Origin: Flexilinea flocculi
GTDB lineage: Bacteria; Chloroflexota; Anaerolineae; Anaerolineales; Anaerolineaceae
Direction of reading: 5' to 3'
DNA length: 64,000 nucleotides
Assembly: GCF_001192795.1 (NCBI RefSeq)
Contig: NZ_DF968181.1
Coordinates: forward strand, 921,101 to 985,100
Part shown: positions 8,203-16,793 of the stretch, piece by piece
Position numbering within the stretch: the first letter of the stretch is position 1
Layout of the letters: each line of letters begins with the position of its first letter
Position numbers and translations under genes: made by a program
The notes under the pieces: generated by a model
Databases searched by the model: none
The model's input: the letters and a program-made list of their open reading frames with translations, nothing else
What the model was told of the DNA's origin: nothing

Positions 8203-9339
8203 TTATCCCTTGATATTTGCCAGCGGCTGCAGCGTCGTGAGAATCCTGACCAGGTCGGTCTGGTTGGCCATGACGACATCGATCGGTTTGTAAGCCCCAG
8301 GCGCTTCCTCCAGTTCACTTTGTTTTTGCGGTTTTCCGATGATTCCGCCCATTTTCTTTTGCTCTTCATCCAGGTTCAGATGGCGGATTGCCTCTCTTCT
8401 GCCAAGTCTTCTTCCGGCTCCATGGGAGGAGGACAGGAAACTTTCTGCATTCCCCAATCCCTCCGTGATATAACTCCGCGTCCCCATGGAACCCGGAATG
8501 ATACCCGTCATGCCGGCTGCTGCCTTGATCGCTCCTTTGCGATGGACAATGACCTCTCTGCCGAAGTGGATTTCTTTGCTCGCATAATTATGTTGAACAT
8601 GAATCATTTCTTCCGGAAAATGGGATTTTCCTATGATTTGAATGATGCGCTCCATCATCAATTTTCTGTTGGCGCGGGAAAACTCCAGCGCATAATTCAT
8701 GGCAGTGAAATAATTCATACCCTCTTTTGAATCCAGCGGAAGAAAAGACAAATCCCGATCCGGGATATCCTGATGATATTTCTCGCAGAATTTGACTGCT
8801 TTTTGATGAAAATCCGTGGCGGTTTTGAGACCGAAATTTCTGCTGCCGGAATGGATCATGATCCAGATAAACCCATCGTCGCCTTGCTGGATTTCGATGA
8901 AATGGTTTCCCCCGCCTAAAGTGCCCAACTGGTATTTGGCGTTGTCCAATTCTTTTTGGATGATTTCAATATCCGGAGCACGCTGAAATCCTTCCCAGGA
9001 TTGCTTTTCTTTGTGATGCGTGAAGCCGAGCGGGATGACATTTTTGAATTCAATCACAAGTCTTCGCAAATCTGTTTCAGGGATTTCCCGGATATCGGAT
9101 TTGACAGCTGTCATTCCGCAGCCGATATCCACTCCAACCGCGTTAGGAACGATGACCTCCCGTGTCGCCATCACACCGCCGATCGGCATCCCATAACCCA
9201 CGTGAGCGTCAGGCATAATCGCAATATGCTTATAAGCATATTGCAGATTTGCCAGGTTCCTTGCCTGTTTGAGGACTTCGCCGTCAATGTCATCCAGCCA
9301 GAATTTGATCGGAATTCTTTCGGTGGATAGGATTTTCAT
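8203..9339 (-). CDS. rtcB: RNA-splicing ligase RtcB
   Basis: About 378 residues from MKILSTERIPIKFW. RtcB is a GTP- and Mn-dependent ligase that joins 3'-phosphate (or 2',3'-cyclic phosphate) RNA ends to 5'-hydroxyl ends in RNA repair. Diagnostic motifs appear in order: DAHVGYGMPIGGVMA, GVDIGCGM with the metal-binding Cys, GGGNHFIEIQ, MIHSGSRNFG, VQHNYAS and the guanylylated-His motif SSSHGAGR near the end. The frame extends 16 codons upstream to an ATG at 9387, and neither start has a strong Shine-Dalgarno; I prefer 9339 because the protein family begins there. There is no rtcA, archease or rtcR next to it. It is a single-gene unit just beyond the decayed tRNA-His tract. Confidence 0.92.
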   Translation of the reverse strand: MKILSTERIPIKFWLDDIDGEVLKQARNLANLQYAYKHIAIMPDAHVGYGMPIGGVMATREVIVPNAVGVDIGCGMTAVKSDIREIPETDLRRLVIEFKNVIPLGFTHHKEKQSWEGFQRAPDIEIIQKELDNAKYQLGTLGGGNHFIEIQQGDDGFIWIMIHSGSRNFGLKTATDFHQKAVKFCEKYHQDIPDRDLSFLPLDSKEGMNYFTAMNYALEFSRANRKLMMERIIQIIGKSHFPEEMIHVQHNYASKEIHFGREVIVHRKGAIKAAAGMTGIIPGSMGTRSYITEGLGNAESFLSSSHGAGRRLGRREAIRHLNLDEEQKKMGGIIGKPQKQSELEEAPGAYKPIDVVMANQTDLVRILTTLQPLANIKG

Positions 9340-9408
9340 CTTGTTTGTGTGTTTTGAACCATGAAGATGGTTACTCTTTAGTCCCATATTAACGAAGAAT
9401 AATCGATC

Positions 9409-9900
9409 CTATTCGGATGAGCTTTTCTCAGAGGGTCGGATAAATTTTACATAACCCAGGAATAACGAGATAATCAAACCAACCGTCACGACAATGAACC
9501 GGAAGATGTTGTCCTCTGTACCAAAACCGCGCATGACACTATAGATCAGCGTCAGCAGACCTCCCAGGAGCAGACCATCCGCGATAATCAGGATTTTTTT
9601 GAAGAAGGTCAGACTGGCAATCACGATGATGATCGATGCTACCAGCGAGAAAATGGATACGTTGCGGTTATAGCGCTGGGATTTTTCCCGATAAAATTTT
9701 TCTTCTTTGTCAAAAGTTTCGGCGTCTTTTTTGAATTCTTCATACTCGGCGGCGTTTTTGGCAGTTTCGGGCGAGCAATATTTCAGCGTTACCGGCGGCT
9801 CTGGATATTTAGGCCCCGGATAGAATGCAGCAATGCCCACACCGACAAATACTGCCAGAAAGATTCCAATAAGAAAAGTATAGATCAGCTTCAGTATCAT
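9409..9900 (-). CDS. Small membrane protein with three or four TM segments, unknown
   Basis: 163 residues. The ATG at 9900 is chosen because AGGAGG lies five bases before it; an upstream in-frame ATG at 9924 lacks a site. One membrane helix (about residues 1-23) is followed by a charged Glu/Lys-rich loop likely to form a coiled coil (about 45-75). Three more hydrophobic segments follow (about 80-100, 102-122, 132-152), then an acidic-serine tail. I recognise no domain. It lies 69 bases upstream of rtcB on the same strand and might share a transcript with it. Confidence 0.65.
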   Translation of the reverse strand: MILKLIYTFLIGIFLAVFVGVGIAAFYPGPKYPEPPVTLKYCSPETAKNAAEYEEFKKDAETFDKEEKFYREKSQRYNRNVSIFSLVASIIIVIASLTFFKKILIIADGLLLGGLLTLIYSVMRGFGTEDNIFRFIVVTVGLIISLFLGYVKFIRPSEKSSSE

Positions 9901-10122
9901 AATTCCTCCTGAAATTTGGATCATAAGTGTTGATTCTCTTTAATATTACAGGGTTTGACAGCGGTTTTCAAACCGGCAATTCGAAAGTTAAAACCAGCAC
10001 ATCTGAAAAAAGTTTCTTTCCATATCTGGAATCGCCGGATTTGAATCACAAATTTTTTGGAGTACATCAACTATAATTGGAATAGGGATCAAGTCATCGA
10101 TGAGATTATTTTGGAGGTAACA

Positions 10123-10647
10123 ATGATGGGTAAAAGAATTATTTTCATGATCATGACGGTCTTGACCGCGGCACTGCTGCTTTCTGCCTGTCAAACCCGC
10201 ATCAGCGACAGCGGGTACAGCTTAAAATCGGTGGGCAGCAACATTGACGATGCCATCTATATTCTCAACGTGACTATGCTGGGCGATCCGCTCAGCAACA
10301 CGAGCACCAGCGGAGAAGGACAAAGCCGGCAGTTCAGCGATATTTATGGATATGGAAACATGCGCATCTGGCAGGAGGGCAAAGGACTGGTTTCGGTTCA
10401 TGTCAACAGCATCAATCCAAGTTTGGCTTATATTGAACCGGGGATGGACATCGTCCTGAAGACGACCGATTTGAAAATCATGGCCATTCAGGAAGGGTAT
10501 CGATTTGAAGTCAAATGCCGGAATGATTATGAGCCGGTTGCTTCCTTGAAGGACAATGAAATGTCTTCTGCCCGGTATGATACGCATGAACTGGATTTTT
10601 GCAGGATGACGAATCCGAAGATTGTTTATGAGGGAATTGAAAAATAG
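10123..10647 (+). CDS. Predicted lipoprotein, unknown function
   Basis: The start ATGATGGGTAAA at 10123/10126 has TTGGAGG upstream at good spacing; the frame opens earlier but without a site. The signal peptide MMGKRIIFMIMTVLTAALLLSAC ends in a lipobox cysteine at residue 23. The mature domain of about 150 residues is mostly beta-like and ends with the segment VKCRNDYEPVASL and a C-terminal patch. It is unrecognised. Its stop is four bases before folB, so the two are co-transcribed, but a functional link is not evident. Confidence 0.7.
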   Translation: MMGKRIIFMIMTVLTAALLLSACQTRISDSGYSLKSVGSNIDDAIYILNVTMLGDPLSNTSTSGEGQSRQFSDIYGYGNMRIWQEGKGLVSVHVNSINPSLAYIEPGMDIVLKTTDLKIMAIQEGYRFEVKCRNDYEPVASLKDNEMSSARYDTHELDFCRMTNPKIVYEGIEK

Positions 10648-10650
10648 CAC

Positions 10651-11001
10651 ATGGATAAAATTCTGATTTGTGATTTATTGACACGCGGTGTCATTGGCTT
10701 ATCTGAAAAGGAACGCTCCAGACCTCAGGATATTCTGGTCAATGTGGAGATGGAAACGGACATCCGCGACGCTGCGGTATCCGATTCCATCGAAGATTGT
10801 GTGGATTACAGCGAAATGGTAAAAGCAATCTTCTCACTTGTGGAAAGAAATGAACGATGTACGCTGGAAGCGCTGACGACGGATATCGCCTGCCTGTGCC
10901 TGGATCATCCGCGCGTTGTGTCGGTCACAGTCCGAACCGAGAAAACTTCTGCCGTGCGATTTGTGAAATCTGTCGGAGTGGAAATTACACGAAGTAAGTA
11001 A
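10651..11001 (+). CDS. folB: Dihydroneopterin aldolase FolB
   Basis: 116 residues, the normal family length. The enzyme cleaves 7,8-dihydroneopterin to 6-hydroxymethyl-dihydropterin and glycolaldehyde in folate synthesis. Conserved features: the LSEKER segment with the substrate-site Glu near residues 19-21, CVDYSEM with the conserved Tyr at 53, TLEALTTDIA with the pterin-anchoring Glu at 73, and VRTEKTSAVRF with the catalytic Lys at 98. The close VGVEITR end is also typical. No other folate gene is adjacent; it sits in the same transcript as the preceding lipoprotein gene. Confidence 0.9.
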   Translation: MDKILICDLLTRGVIGLSEKERSRPQDILVNVEMETDIRDAAVSDSIEDCVDYSEMVKAIFSLVERNERCTLEALTTDIACLCLDHPRVVSVTVRTEKTSAVRFVKSVGVEITRSK

Positions 11002-11078
11002 TATTTTTACAGGATGATAAAACTGTCCGATGAAAAGACTTTGACAGTTCGTTTCGACCTGACATTCCAGAAGAAGCC

Positions 11079-11207
11079 AGTGATTCGAAATATCGATTTA
11101 CTATTTGAATCAATCGGGAAAAACTTGTTGTTGTGATTTTGTTGCGCTTCGCGAAGCGCAACAAAATCACAACAACAAAGATTTTTAACCATATTTCGCA
11201 TTGCTGA
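11079..11207. repeat. Dispersed TTCGAA-bordered palindromic element, copy 1
   Basis: The left border GTGATTCGAAATAT and right border ATATTTCGCATTGCTG are inverted relatives. Between them, 11125-11178 is a perfect 54-base palindrome with 27-base arms and no loop, centred on GCTTCGCGAAGC. The left spacer contains ATCAATCGGGAAAAA, shared with copy 2 at 20.98 kb. It lies between two plus-strand genes. Confidence 0.85.
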
Positions 11208-11233
11208 GAAGAAACCAATTCTCATTTTTTCGA

Positions 11234-11239
11234 TACAAT
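11234..11239 (+). promoter_or_regulatory. Candidate -10 box (TACAAT) before the NBR1-Ig lipoprotein operon
   Basis: TACAAT lies 22 bases before the ATG at 11262, just outside the right border of repeat copy 1. No convincing -35 is seen at standard spacing, so support is modest. Confidence 0.35.
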
Positions 11240-11261
11240 TATCATATCGGAAATTTACTTC

Positions 11262-11951
11262 ATGATAAAAAATAAAAACTTGAAACGATATATTCTATGC
11301 TTTCTACTGGCAGCGCTGTTATCAGGATGCACTGCTATCGGGAATCCGATAACAGTCCGTACGCCGGATCTGGATGCAACGCTTTATTGGATGGTGGACG
11401 ATGCTGTCTCCCGTGTTTCGACGCAGATCGTGCATGAGCTGGATATGCGCTTTGATCAACTGCTGACAACCACTACTGAAGTCAAAAAATATTCTCAAAC
11501 TGTGGCAATAACTCCGGATTTGGCCGGAATTACATCGGTACCATCCGGTTTGATGACCGCTCGGGCGGGAGAAATGTCCACGTTGTTTCCGTGTGTGGAT
11601 GAGTTGAAATTTGTCGCGGATATCACCATTCCAGATAAAACGACTGTTCAGGCAGGCAAACCATTTACAAAAACATGGAAAATCAGGAATAACGGCACCT
11701 GCACCTGGACCGATTCCTATAAACTGGTTTTCTCAAAAGGTGATCAGATGACTGATAAGAAAGAAATAAATCTTCCGGAAGGAACGATTGTTCTTCCTGA
11801 TGATACAATTGAAATATCCGTTTACATGACAGCTCCAAAAGAGAAAGGATCTTATGCCAGTTTTTGGCTGATGAAGAGTCCGGATCAAAAACTTTTTGGA
11901 GCAGGGACGAACCGTGATCAAGCAATTTGGGTAAAGGTGGAAGTCAAATGA
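11262..11951 (+). CDS. Lipoprotein with NBR1-type (N_BRCA1_IG) Ig-like domain
   Basis: 229 residues. The signal peptide ends LLSGC with lipobox Cys at about residue 21. Residues about 25-100 are a helical/linker part, and the rest is an Ig-like domain of the next-to-BRCA1 type. Its hallmark reads KTWKIRNNGTCTWTDSYKLV, followed by LPDDTIEISVYMTAP and a strand with SFWLMKS. In eukaryotic NBR1 this domain mediates protein contacts in selective autophagy; in Chloroflexota it is common in exported proteins with unknown partners. The stop overlaps the ATG of the next gene (ATGA), so the two lipoproteins are translationally coupled. Confidence 0.8.
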   Translation: MIKNKNLKRYILCFLLAALLSGCTAIGNPITVRTPDLDATLYWMVDDAVSRVSTQIVHELDMRFDQLLTTTTEVKKYSQTVAITPDLAGITSVPSGLMTARAGEMSTLFPCVDELKFVADITIPDKTTVQAGKPFTKTWKIRNNGTCTWTDSYKLVFSKGDQMTDKKEINLPEGTIVLPDDTIEISVYMTAPKEKGSYASFWLMKSPDQKLFGAGTNRDQAIWVKVEVK

Positions 11952-13141
11952 AAAAACTAATCTTCTGGTTCATTTTTATTACTGTGATTGTATCTGGATG
12001 CACCGGAAATATTCCGGTACAGATCGACATAAACGCAACTGTTGAGTCAGCGGTTTCTTCTGCGTTAGCTGCCAACAAAGATTTTGTCCGTCAGGAAATT
12101 TTGGATTACTCTCAAAATGTTCAAAATACTCAAATTGCCAGCCAAATTGACCAAAAGATCAATAATGCAATATCCGAATTAAAGCTTGCTGATGTGAATT
12201 TGCCTATGGAACAACTGACTGTCACACCGACACTTTCGATTTCATCGAATTCAAAAGACGGTTGTACCAACCGGTTTGAATATGTATCTGATGTTACGTT
12301 TCCGGATGGATCGATGACGCTGCCCTACACGACGTTTACAAAATCATGGTATATACAAAATACCGGTACTTGTACCTGGAACTCAAAATATAAAGTTGTG
12401 TACTATTCGGGGGACAATGTCGGCACAGCGAAATCTTTCCCGCTGTTCACTTCAGATAAGATCGCAAAACCAGGGGAATCCATCATCGCTTCTGTCAAAC
12501 TGTATGCCGGTGAAGGGCATAACAATGATTACACAACCTATTGGTCATTACAGAGCGACGACGGCGAAATTTTTAATGGCGGTACTGCGCAGAATATTCC
12601 GCTTTCTTCCGTTTTTCATGTCGGATCACAATATAATTTCTATGATAATCTCAGTGGGGCAATTTGTTCGGATAATACCGGTTATTTTTACTGCGGCTCA
12701 TCGGATAAAACTTCGGGACGTGGTGTTGCCTTTTATGAAAGCAATCCTACTGTTGAAAGTAATTATGCCGGACAACCGGCAATCATTATAGCTCCTCCGT
12801 TGATTGATGGAGGAAAAACCAGCGTTACTTTTGGACCTGTGCGGGTACCCAGAGGCACATGGCTGCGATCATCCATCTCCTGCAGGCCGAATGCGCCCTT
12901 ATGCAACGCAAAAGTAAGGTTATATGTTCAAGTGGAAGGGCTTACACCGCAGATTGTAACCGAATCACAGGAATTTAATGACGGCTTTGTCACAGAATGG
13001 AATGTCCAACTGAGTGATTACGGTTATCATGACCAGGATTTGACGTATACTTTCGAAGTAGAAGCGATCGGCGGGGCTGACAAGGATGATGAAATTGTAT
13101 TTCAGGTACCACGATTGACGGATAAAGCGCCGATTTTGTAA
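11948..13141 (+). CDS. Lipoprotein with NBR1-type Ig-like domain and C-terminal beta domain
   Basis: About 397 residues from the ATG at 11948, which overlaps the preceding stop by four bases. The signal peptide MKKLIFWFIFITVIVSGC gives lipobox Cys at 18. A helical stalk follows (about 25-75), then an Ig-like domain with KSWYIQNTGTCTWNSKYKVV, a close paralogue of the neighbour's domain. The C-terminal 180 residues form a separate domain with several cysteines (AICSDNTGYFYCGSS, SCRPNAPLCNAKVRLYV), probably beta-rich and disulfide-bonded. The pair looks like a duplication followed by addition of the C-terminal module. The CAP-LysM gene follows nine bases later. Confidence 0.8.
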   Translation: MKKLIFWFIFITVIVSGCTGNIPVQIDINATVESAVSSALAANKDFVRQEILDYSQNVQNTQIASQIDQKINNAISELKLADVNLPMEQLTVTPTLSISSNSKDGCTNRFEYVSDVTFPDGSMTLPYTTFTKSWYIQNTGTCTWNSKYKVVYYSGDNVGTAKSFPLFTSDKIAKPGESIIASVKLYAGEGHNNDYTTYWSLQSDDGEIFNGGTAQNIPLSSVFHVGSQYNFYDNLSGAICSDNTGYFYCGSSDKTSGRGVAFYESNPTVESNYAGQPAIIIAPPLIDGGKTSVTFGPVRVPRGTWLRSSISCRPNAPLCNAKVRLYVQVEGLTPQIVTESQEFNDGFVTEWNVQLSDYGYHDQDLTYTFEVEAIGGADKDDEIVFQVPRLTDKAPIL

Positions 13142-13150
13142 CAGCATAGC

Positions 13151-14380
13151 ATGATTTTTCACAAACGTTTTTTGATTTTTTTGATCGGATTATTCAGCCT
13201 GAACTTTTTTGTTCAGGCTGTTGCTTGTATCCCAGGCAACATTTTATCAGTACGCGCAGCTCCCAATACAGTTACGGCTGGCGACCTGATCAACCTGATT
13301 AATGGCATGCGGACGGCAAACGGTCTGGGAGCATTGGCAGTTGATTCCAGTTTGATGGCATGCGCTCAAAATACTGCGGATACAATGGCGCAATACGGAA
13401 TGTTCGGGCATATCGGTGATGTCAGCGGCAGGGTTTCGACATTTGGCTACAACAATGGCAATAAAGCTTTTGCGACGGAGAATTTCATGATTGGTCCGAC
13501 AACATTGGCGAATATTCAATCGAATTGGTCAGATGCCGACCACATGATTCCAGTAACCAGCGCATCGTATTGCCATATCGGAGCTGGCGTTTCAGCAGAG
13601 GTGAATGGGAAAGTGTATTATGTGATTCAGGCAGCTTATCCTGGAAATGTGGCAGGCTGTGGCTTTTCTTCAGCCGGATCGAAAACGACTTCAACCGGTT
13701 CTTCTTCCGGATCCATTCCGAATCAGAATGTTATCGATGCCTCGCAAATTATCAAAAGCATTAAGATTGCAACAGCGGATGCGAATGGCGATATTTATCA
13801 TATTGTTGAAAACGGACAGACTTTGTGGGGAATTGCATCAGCTTATCAAGTATCCGAGGATGAGATTGCTGCCTGGAACAACCTTTCTGATAAAGCTTCT
13901 TTAAGACTCGGACAAAAATTGTTAATACCCAAAGGCGATTCTTTCCAAAAAACACCAACCATTGCGGCGACAATTCTGCCAACGATGGATGGCAATCATG
14001 AATTCCGTCATGTGATTGTCGAGGGGGATACGCTGTCTTCTATCGCAAAATTATGGAAGACAACCATCAACGAAATCATACAAAAGAATGGTTTGAAAGA
14101 GGATTCTACCTTGCAATTAGGATGGAAGTTGCTCATTCCTGTTACACCAACGGTCACACCGACTGTAACGAGTACATATCCAGCGACTCAGACGCTTTTG
14201 CCAACGGAAACGGCACAACCTTCGCTGACTCCGGCATTTCAACCGATTGTTCCAGAGATTGAAAAAAATCATCGTCCACAAGCATCGCTCAGAACCTATC
14301 TTATTCTGAGCGCCTTCAGTTTATTTTTCCTGGGTGTCATATTTGTTTTCATACGGTTGATGAATCAGAAGAAAAGCTAG
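13151..14380 (+). CDS. Secreted CAP (SCP/PR-1) domain protein with two LysM repeats and C-terminal membrane anchor
   Basis: 409 residues. Signal peptide (about 1-36). CAP domain (about 45-175) with LINLINGMRTANGLGAL, a GHIGDVSGR helix and an ENFMIG motif. LysM 1 (about 217-262) reads YHIVENGQTLWGIASAYQVS and ends LRLGQKLLIP; LysM 2 (about 285-330) reads HVIVEGDTLSSIAKLW and ends LQLGWKLLIP. A Thr/Pro-rich linker (about 335-375) leads to one membrane helix and the basic tail RLMNQKKS. LysM modules bind N-acetylglucosamine polymers, so the protein probably sits at the cell wall, anchored at its C-terminus. It is the last gene of the operon with the two NBR1-Ig lipoproteins. Confidence 0.88.
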   Translation: MIFHKRFLIFLIGLFSLNFFVQAVACIPGNILSVRAAPNTVTAGDLINLINGMRTANGLGALAVDSSLMACAQNTADTMAQYGMFGHIGDVSGRVSTFGYNNGNKAFATENFMIGPTTLANIQSNWSDADHMIPVTSASYCHIGAGVSAEVNGKVYYVIQAAYPGNVAGCGFSSAGSKTTSTGSSSGSIPNQNVIDASQIIKSIKIATADANGDIYHIVENGQTLWGIASAYQVSEDEIAAWNNLSDKASLRLGQKLLIPKGDSFQKTPTIAATILPTMDGNHEFRHVIVEGDTLSSIAKLWKTTINEIIQKNGLKEDSTLQLGWKLLIPVTPTVTPTVTSTYPATQTLLPTETAQPSLTPAFQPIVPEIEKNHRPQASLRTYLILSAFSLFFLGVIFVFIRLMNQKKS

Positions 14381-14388
14381 AGGTATCC

Positions 14389-14443
14389 TTATAAAAATAA
14401 CAAAAACCGGATCTTCAAGATCCGGTTTTTGTTATTTTTATAA
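14389..14443. terminator. Bidirectional terminator with 26-bp perfect arms
   Basis: A perfect inverted repeat with 26-base arms around a TCA loop, core AAAAACCGGATCT / AGATCCGGTTTTT. It sits between the convergent CAP-LysM and citrate synthase genes and gives T-rich tracts in both directions. Confidence 0.92.
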
Positions 14444-14451
14444 CTACAGAT

Positions 14452-15759
14452 TTAATTTTGTTCAGAAATCATCGATTCCAGCATTCTGGTTGTCAGCGCT
14501 TTTGGCCGTTCAATCGGTTTATTGACAGCACGGGCGAATACCACGTGAGAAGTAATTCCCAACATCCGGCTCAAGCCAAAAAGAACGGTGTAGTAATCAG
14601 TTTCCGTAACGCCAAAATGATATTGCAAAGCGCCATTGAGAGCATCCACATTCGGCCACGGATTCTTTACTTTTCCGGTTTCCATCAGAATACCGGGAAC
14701 TACCTCAAAAACGGCCATAGCTGTGCGGAACAATTCATCATCCGGGAAATGGGCTTTCGCAAATTCCATTTCAGCAGTAAAGCGCGGATCAGTACAACGC
14801 AGAACCGCGTGACCGTATCCCGGAATCACTTTTCCATCCTCCAAAGTTTTTCTTGCATACTCTTCGATTTGTTCTTTGGATGGTATACCCTGGTAGAAGT
14901 GATATAGATCCAGCAGCCAGTTGCAGCATTCCTGATTGGCAAGACCATGTAAAGGACCGGCAAGACCATTTAATCCGGCTGAACAGGAAAGATAGATATC
15001 AGACAACGCTGAACCGACCAGATGCGCGGTATGTGCGCTGACATTGGCATTTTCATGATCCGCATGAAGGAGGATAAACAAGCGCATTAATTCACTGTAG
15101 AGCGGATCATCACCTTTGCCGATCATATGAGCAAAATTGGCTGCATAGTCCAATTTGGGATCCGGATCGATTTGTTGATTATTGCGGTATTTCTTGTTAT
15201 AAATGTACGCTGCAATTTGGGGCATCCTGGCAGTCAAGTCGATGCTGTCATCAAGTGTGGATTTCCAATAATCATTTTTCCCGACAGATTCGTGATAAGC
15301 TTTTGAAAATTTTGAATCACAGGACATCGATAAAACGCCGGCCGATAACATCGCCATGGCAGATCCGTCATCCGGAAATGAATCGATGATTTTGAATACA
15401 TAATCCGGTACTGTTGCCCGTTTTTTCCATTCTTCTTCAACTTCTTTTGCTTTTGATAAAGTGGGTAATTCATTATCCATCAGAAGATAATACAATCCGC
15501 CAACCATTGGATATTTCGAACCTGGAGCTTTGGGCAATAATTTCAAAATTTCATTGATAGAATAATCACGATATCGAATTCCATGGTCTGGATCGACGAA
15601 AGAAATATCGCTTACCTGAATCGGCACTCCTCGGATTCCGGAGTAAATTTGCTGGACTGTGACGTTGGAAATAACAAAATCGCCATATTCCTTAATCATC
15701 CGCGCAACACGTTCACGCCAAACCGATACATTGGCTTCAATTCTATCTTCGAGTATCAT
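14452..15759 (-). CDS. Citrate synthase, mitochondrial (type I) form
   Basis: 435 residues. It condenses oxaloacetate and acetyl-CoA to citrate. Active-site motifs are intact: GLAGPLHGLANQE with the first catalytic His, VIPGYGHAVLRCTDPRFT with the second, and the catalytic Asp region in KNPWPNVDALNGAL. The sequence around these motifs (LAGPLHGLANQE, PGYGHAVLR, KVKNPWPNVDA, YYTVLFGLSR, RPKALTTR) and the length near 435 are those of mitochondrial-type citrate synthase. They are not those of the shorter Gram-positive type or the NADH-regulated E. coli type. AGGAG precedes the ATG. Upstream lies an IclR-family gene on the same strand, 215 bases away, which may regulate it. Confidence 0.92.
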   Translation of the reverse strand: MILEDRIEANVSVWRERVARMIKEYGDFVISNVTVQQIYSGIRGVPIQVSDISFVDPDHGIRYRDYSINEILKLLPKAPGSKYPMVGGLYYLLMDNELPTLSKAKEVEEEWKKRATVPDYVFKIIDSFPDDGSAMAMLSAGVLSMSCDSKFSKAYHESVGKNDYWKSTLDDSIDLTARMPQIAAYIYNKKYRNNQQIDPDPKLDYAANFAHMIGKGDDPLYSELMRLFILLHADHENANVSAHTAHLVGSALSDIYLSCSAGLNGLAGPLHGLANQECCNWLLDLYHFYQGIPSKEQIEEYARKTLEDGKVIPGYGHAVLRCTDPRFTAEMEFAKAHFPDDELFRTAMAVFEVVPGILMETGKVKNPWPNVDALNGALQYHFGVTETDYYTVLFGLSRMLGITSHVVFARAVNKPIERPKALTTRMLESMISEQN

Positions 15760-15974
15760 TTTTTCTCCTATGTTCAGATTTGATATAGGTTAATCCGAAC
15801 AATATCGTATAAATTATTTTTTGCAGCGTATCTGGTAATTGCAGTGAAAATGATTGATCAACAGGTTCTTCCTGAATTCTCTGACGATTTCCGCTGCTAC
15901 CTCAGCAATTCAAAAAAAGGTCTTGCTTTTTGAATCACTGTTGTGATCTGTTCATCGAAGTTGCTTTACAACAA

Positions 15975-16754
15975 TCAGCCTAAATTATTCTGAGCATATC
16001 CCAAATCATGAGATATCTCCAGCATATATTTTCGTAGCAACCCTGCGTATTCATGCAGTTTTTCCTCATCCTGAAAGCGTTGCGAAGGACCGGAAATCGA
16101 GACTGATCCAATCGGGCAGCCTTTATCGTTGAATACCGGGCTGGCTATGCCGGAAGCTTCAGACAGCCATTCTCCATGACTGATTGCATAACCCGTCTGA
16201 CGAACGATTTCCAATTGTTGTCGAATTTGTTCAATTTTATACTCGGACTGTTTGGGATCCATTTCATCCGCTGCCACTTTAAGAATTCTTTCGATTTCTG
16301 ATTTTTCCATGAAAGCAAGAATGGCACGCCCTCCTGAACCGGCATACAGTTTTAAACGTTGACCAATCATTTCGACAATTCTGACATTTTGGCGGCTTTC
16401 AAGCCGTTCAATACAGATTCGTTCGTTTCCTTCGACGACATAGAGACTTACAGTCTCGTTCGTTTCATCCAGAATTTTTTTCATATACGGTAATGCAAAT
16501 ACGCTGAGATCCGATGTTGAATTGTAGATCCCCGCCCATCGAATAACGCGCCCGCCAAGACTATAAGTCCGACTCTCAGGATTTTGTATCAGTACGCCTT
16601 CATTTCGGAGAGAGGACAATAAACGCCCTGAGGCGCTGCTGGAGATCCCCAGCAGTCGGGCTGCTTCCCGGACTCCTAATTCTGGTTGTTTAATCGAAAA
16701 ACAATCCAGGAGTGAAAAAATACGATTAATATGACTGTCTTGGCCTGTTTTCAT
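15975..16754 (-). CDS. IclR-family transcriptional regulator
   Basis: 259 residues. N-terminal winged helix (about 8-65) with GVREAARLLGISSSASGRLLSSL as the recognition region (split here by eye). It is followed by the IclR effector domain (about 80-250), with RLKLYAGSGGRAILAFM and YAISHGEWLSEASGIASPVF, the usual ligand-pocket segments. Such proteins sense small carboxylates or aromatic acids. The effector is unknown, but the next gene is citrate synthase, so a central-carbon metabolite is a reasonable guess. Two palindromes directly upstream of the start are candidate autoregulatory operators. Confidence 0.88.
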   Translation of the reverse strand: MKTGQDSHINRIFSLLDCFSIKQPELGVREAARLLGISSSASGRLLSSLRNEGVLIQNPESRTYSLGGRVIRWAGIYNSTSDLSVFALPYMKKILDETNETVSLYVVEGNERICIERLESRQNVRIVEMIGQRLKLYAGSGGRAILAFMEKSEIERILKVAADEMDPKQSEYKIEQIRQQLEIVRQTGYAISHGEWLSEASGIASPVFNDKGCPIGSVSISGPSQRFQDEEKLHEYAGLLRKYMLEISHDLGYAQNNLG

Positions 16755-16766
16755 CGATCCTTAACT

Positions 16767-16783
16767 GTCCCTTTATAAGGGAC
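16767..16783. promoter_or_regulatory. Candidate IclR operator GTCCCTTTATAAGGGAC
   Basis: A perfect 17-base inverted repeat (7-base arms, TAT centre) 13 bases upstream of the IclR start. The half-site GTCCC occurs again at 16787-16791. Its size and position fit a dimer site for autoregulation. Confidence 0.6.
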
Positions 16784-16793
16784 GCTGTCCCGT

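Noticed and set aside
8131-8730. Plus-strand 199-codon ORF opposite rtcB
   Set aside because: rtcB on the minus strand explains this DNA with all family motifs; the opposite frame is a shadow.
11125-11178. Hairpins of the TTCGAA elements as ordinary terminators
   Set aside because: They lack T tracts, sit also between divergent genes (35.7 kb), and true terminators exist separately in several of the same gaps (for example 36742-36777 and 52475-52510).
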